From Sphingomonadaceae bacterium (GTDB lineage: Bacteria; Pseudomonadota; Alphaproteobacteria; Sphingomonadales; Sphingomonadaceae), in assembly GCA_019239785.1 (NCBI GenBank), contig JAFAZM010000392.1, positions 1 to 7,450 on the forward strand: 7,450 nt of DNA, given 5' to 3'. The notes under the pieces were generated by a model. It was not told the origin of the DNA. It did not search any database and was given only the letters and a program-made list of their open reading frames with translations. A program made the translations under genes and the position numbers. Shown piece by piece: positions 5,785-7,450 of this stretch. Positions within the stretch are counted from its first letter, which is position 1, and every line of letters starts with the position of its first letter.

Positions 5785-6780
5785 TCAGGGGTGGAACACC
5801 ACCTCCTCCACCTGCCGCCGCCCGGCGACGCGGGTGAGCTGGACGAAGATGTCGACGGTGCTCTTGATATAATGGCGCACGTCGTCGCGGCTGAGCTGGG
5901 TGCCGGCCTGCAGCGTCAGCAGCACGATCTGCTCGATCGCGCGGGCCGGGCTGTCGGCATGGACCGTCGTCATCGATCCGGGATGGCCGGTGTTGATCGC
6001 GCGCAGGAAGGCGAAGGCCTCCCCGCCGCGCAGCTCGCCCAAAATGATCCGGTCCGGCCGCATGCGGAGCGATGCGGAGAGCAAATCGTTGGCGTTGACC
6101 TGCGCCTCGCCGAGGCTGCCGCGCGCGGCGAGCAGGCCGACCGCATTGGCATGGCGCACGTAGAGCTCGGGCGTGTCCTCGATCAGGATCAGCCTTTGCT
6201 CGGCCGGCACCTCGCGCAGCAGGGCGTTGAGGAAGGTGGTCTTGCCTGTCGAGGTGCCGCCGGCGACGACGATGTTCTTGCGCGCGCGCACCGCGGCGGC
6301 GAGCATGCCGGCGATGTCGCCCGCCTTCAGCAAAGCGTCAAGCGAGGCGTCGACCGCGGCCCGGTCGCTGGTCTCGCCCCCGCGGGTGTCGGCGAAGGCG
6401 CCGGACGCGACATAATCCTCCAGCGTCAGGTCCGGCGAGACATGCTTGCGGATCGCCAGCGCCAGCGGGCCGCGCGTCGCCGGCGGCGCCACGATCTGCA
6501 CCCGGGCGCCGTCGGGCAGGGTCGCCGAGAGCAAGGGATGCTCGCGGCTGATCCCTTGGTGCGCGATCGCGGCGATCTGGCGGGAGAGGCGCTCCAGGGT
6601 CGGCTCGTCCAGCTTCGGCGCCTCGTGCCGCTCGATCTCGCCGGAGGTCGTCTCGACCCAGAGTTCGCCCGGCCGGTTGACGTAGATGTCGGTGACGTCG
6701 GGCCGGGCCAGCATCCCCGTCAATGGCGCCAGATAGGAGCGGAGATAGACGCCCCCGCCGTCATTGGCGGCAAGGCTCAC
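5785..6780 (-). CDS. virB11: VirB11-type traffic ATPase of a type IV secretion system
   Basis: A 331-residue protein. VirB11 is a hexameric ATPase at the cytoplasmic face of the inner membrane that powers pilus assembly and substrate transfer. The N-terminal domain (about 1-140) includes DVTDIYVNRPGELWVE and the Arg-containing linker IRKHVSP. The RecA-like C-terminal domain has Walker A GGTSTGKTT (174-182), the Asp box LILIEDTPEL (197-206), Walker B RIILGELRGGEA (244-255) and the His box TGHPGSMTTVHAD (264-276), all intact. Length is in the usual range (Agrobacterium VirB11 is about 340 residues). No signal peptide or membrane segment is present, as expected. The start is GTG at 6780, overlapping the virB10 stop as GTGA, which indicates translational coupling. 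It appears to be the last vir gene, because the palindromic repeat and cysD follow. Conjugation versus effector secretion cannot be decided here. Confidence 0.95.
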   Translation of the reverse strand: MSLAANDGGGVYLRSYLAPLTGMLARPDVTDIYVNRPGELWVETTSGEIERHEAPKLDEPTLERLSRQIAAIAHQGISREHPLLSATLPDGARVQIVAPPATRGPLALAIRKHVSPDLTLEDYVASGAFADTRGGETSDRAAVDASLDALLKAGDIAGMLAAAVRARKNIVVAGGTSTGKTTFLNALLREVPAEQRLILIEDTPELYVRHANAVGLLAARGSLGEAQVNANDLLSASLRMRPDRIILGELRGGEAFAFLRAINTGHPGSMTTVHADSPARAIEQIVLLTLQAGTQLSRDDVRHYIKSTVDIFVQLTRVAGRRQVEEVVFHP

Positions 6781-7450
6781 CGCCTATTCTCGGAGCCGGT
6801 GAAATCGAGATCGCGGGCGACGAAGATCGAGATGCTGGTGCCGGGCCGCACAGTGAGGGTCGGCGTCACCTGGGCCGGCTGCACGATCTGGGTGGCCCCC
6901 TGCAAGGTGCCCGGCAGCACGACCACCGCGCCGTTGTTCTGGCCGACCCGGCCGGCGAGGTTCACGCCGACGTCGAGGATCGACTGCAGGATCGCGCCGG
7001 CGAAGCGGGCGAAGAAATGCGAATTGACCTGGGCGCGGATGCCGCCGCCGCCGACCGTGTCCGCCGCCGGCGAGCCGATCGCGATCGTGACTCCGTCGGG
7101 CCGGATCAGCCGGGTCCAGTTGACCAGGGCCCGATGCTGGCCCGGCTGCACGTCCGAGCGATATTCGCCGATCAGCCGGCTGCCGCGCGGGATCAGCACG
7201 CGGCTGCCGTCGAAGCCGCGCACGTCGCGCGAGACGATCGCGCGGGCGAGGCCCGGCCGGGTCGAATCCAGCGCGGTCTCGAGCACAGCCGGGATCAACG
7301 TGCCCTGGACCACGGTGGTGCCGCGATTGGCGAACATGCCGGCGCGCGCGCGCCCGCCCGACTGGACCACGCCGCCGGCGACCGCGGCATTGGCGGCGTC
7401 GTCCGCCGCCGGCGCCGCCGCGGGCGCGCCCCCTGCGGCCGCCGCGGCGG
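6777..7450 (-). CDS. virB10: VirB10/TrbI-family type IV secretion scaffold protein, 5' end outside the window
   Basis: The frame is open from the TGA at 6777-6779 to the right edge, giving the C-terminal 223 residues. A GTG at 7370 is not a credible start because the upstream codons continue an Ala/Pro/Gly-rich linker (residues such as AAPAADDAANAAVAGG), typical of the periplasmic proline-rich region of VirB10. The conserved C-terminal domain follows: ANRGTTVVQGTLIPAVLETA, LDSTRPGLARAIVSRDVRGF, VLIPRGSRLIGEYRS, WTRLIRPDGVTIAIGSPA, and near the end GTSISIFVARDLDFTGS. VirB10 spans the envelope from the inner membrane to the outer-membrane pore and transmits energy from the ATPases to open the channel. 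The N-terminal membrane anchor lies beyond the window. The stop codon overlaps the virB11 GTG by four bases. The family assignment is firm; whether the locus is of VirB or Trb lineage is not decided. Confidence 0.93.
   Translation of the reverse strand, partial: AAAAAGGAPAAAPAADDAANAAVAGGVVQSGGRARAGMFANRGTTVVQGTLIPAVLETALDSTRPGLARAIVSRDVRGFDGSRVLIPRGSRLIGEYRSDVQPGQHRALVNWTRLIRPDGVTIAIGSPAADTVGGGGIRAQVNSHFFARFAGAILQSILDVGVNLAGRVGQNNGAVVVLPGTLQGATQIVQPAQVTPTLTVRPGTSISIFVARDLDFTGSENRR

Overview
The window is very GC-rich. Its genes have strongly G/C-biased third codon positions and its intergenic gaps hold palindromic dispersed repeats. The gene content (fused CysN/CysC, a VirB-type type IV secretion system, an autotransporter-like C-terminus and a TIGR03032-family protein) suggests an alphaproteobacterium, most likely a sphingomonad. 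That assignment is inference from style and protein similarity, not from a marker gene.

Layout. Positions 1-111 (+) hold the last 36 residues of an outer-membrane beta-barrel protein. Positions 160-347 (+) look like a small gene read in two frames, probably a frameshifted remnant. Positions 355-467 carry copy 1 of a palindromic repeat. A TIGR03032-family gene of unknown function runs leftward at 478-1665. Across a 99-base divergent gap, two small exported-protein genes run rightward: an unrecognised 160-aa protein (1765-2247) and a HEAT-repeat-like protein (2262-2768). They converge on a leftward block. In transcription order that block is virB10 (6777-7450, 5' end outside the window), virB11 (5785-6780), repeat copy 2 (5644-5779), cysD (stop at 4684), a double-hairpin repeat (4581-4665), and the cysN-cysC fusion (2791-4569).

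How the genes work together. CysD and the CysN part of CysNC form ATP sulfurylase (sulfate plus ATP gives APS, driven by GTP hydrolysis). The fused CysC domain phosphorylates APS to PAPS, so the pair is a complete sulfate-activation module. VirB10 and VirB11 are the envelope-spanning scaffold and the traffic ATPase of a type IV secretion system. They overlap by four bases and appear to be the last genes of a vir operon extending beyond the right edge. I see no functional link between the secretion genes and sulfate activation.

The most interesting structure is intergenic. One repeat family occurs twice about 5.3 kb apart, about 96% identical apart from one 23-base hairpin present in only one copy. 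Both copies have the same orientation and lie 5-10 bases after the stop codon of a leftward gene. Copy 2 abuts the cysD leader and supplies the only in-frame ATG codons upstream, so an automatic cysD start there would probably be wrong. The family-like start has a good ribosome-binding site but a CTG codon. A second, unrelated repeat made of two inverted hairpins with compensatory base changes fills the gap between cysD and cysNC. I found no RNA genes, CRISPR array, insertion-sequence transposase or wholly new system.
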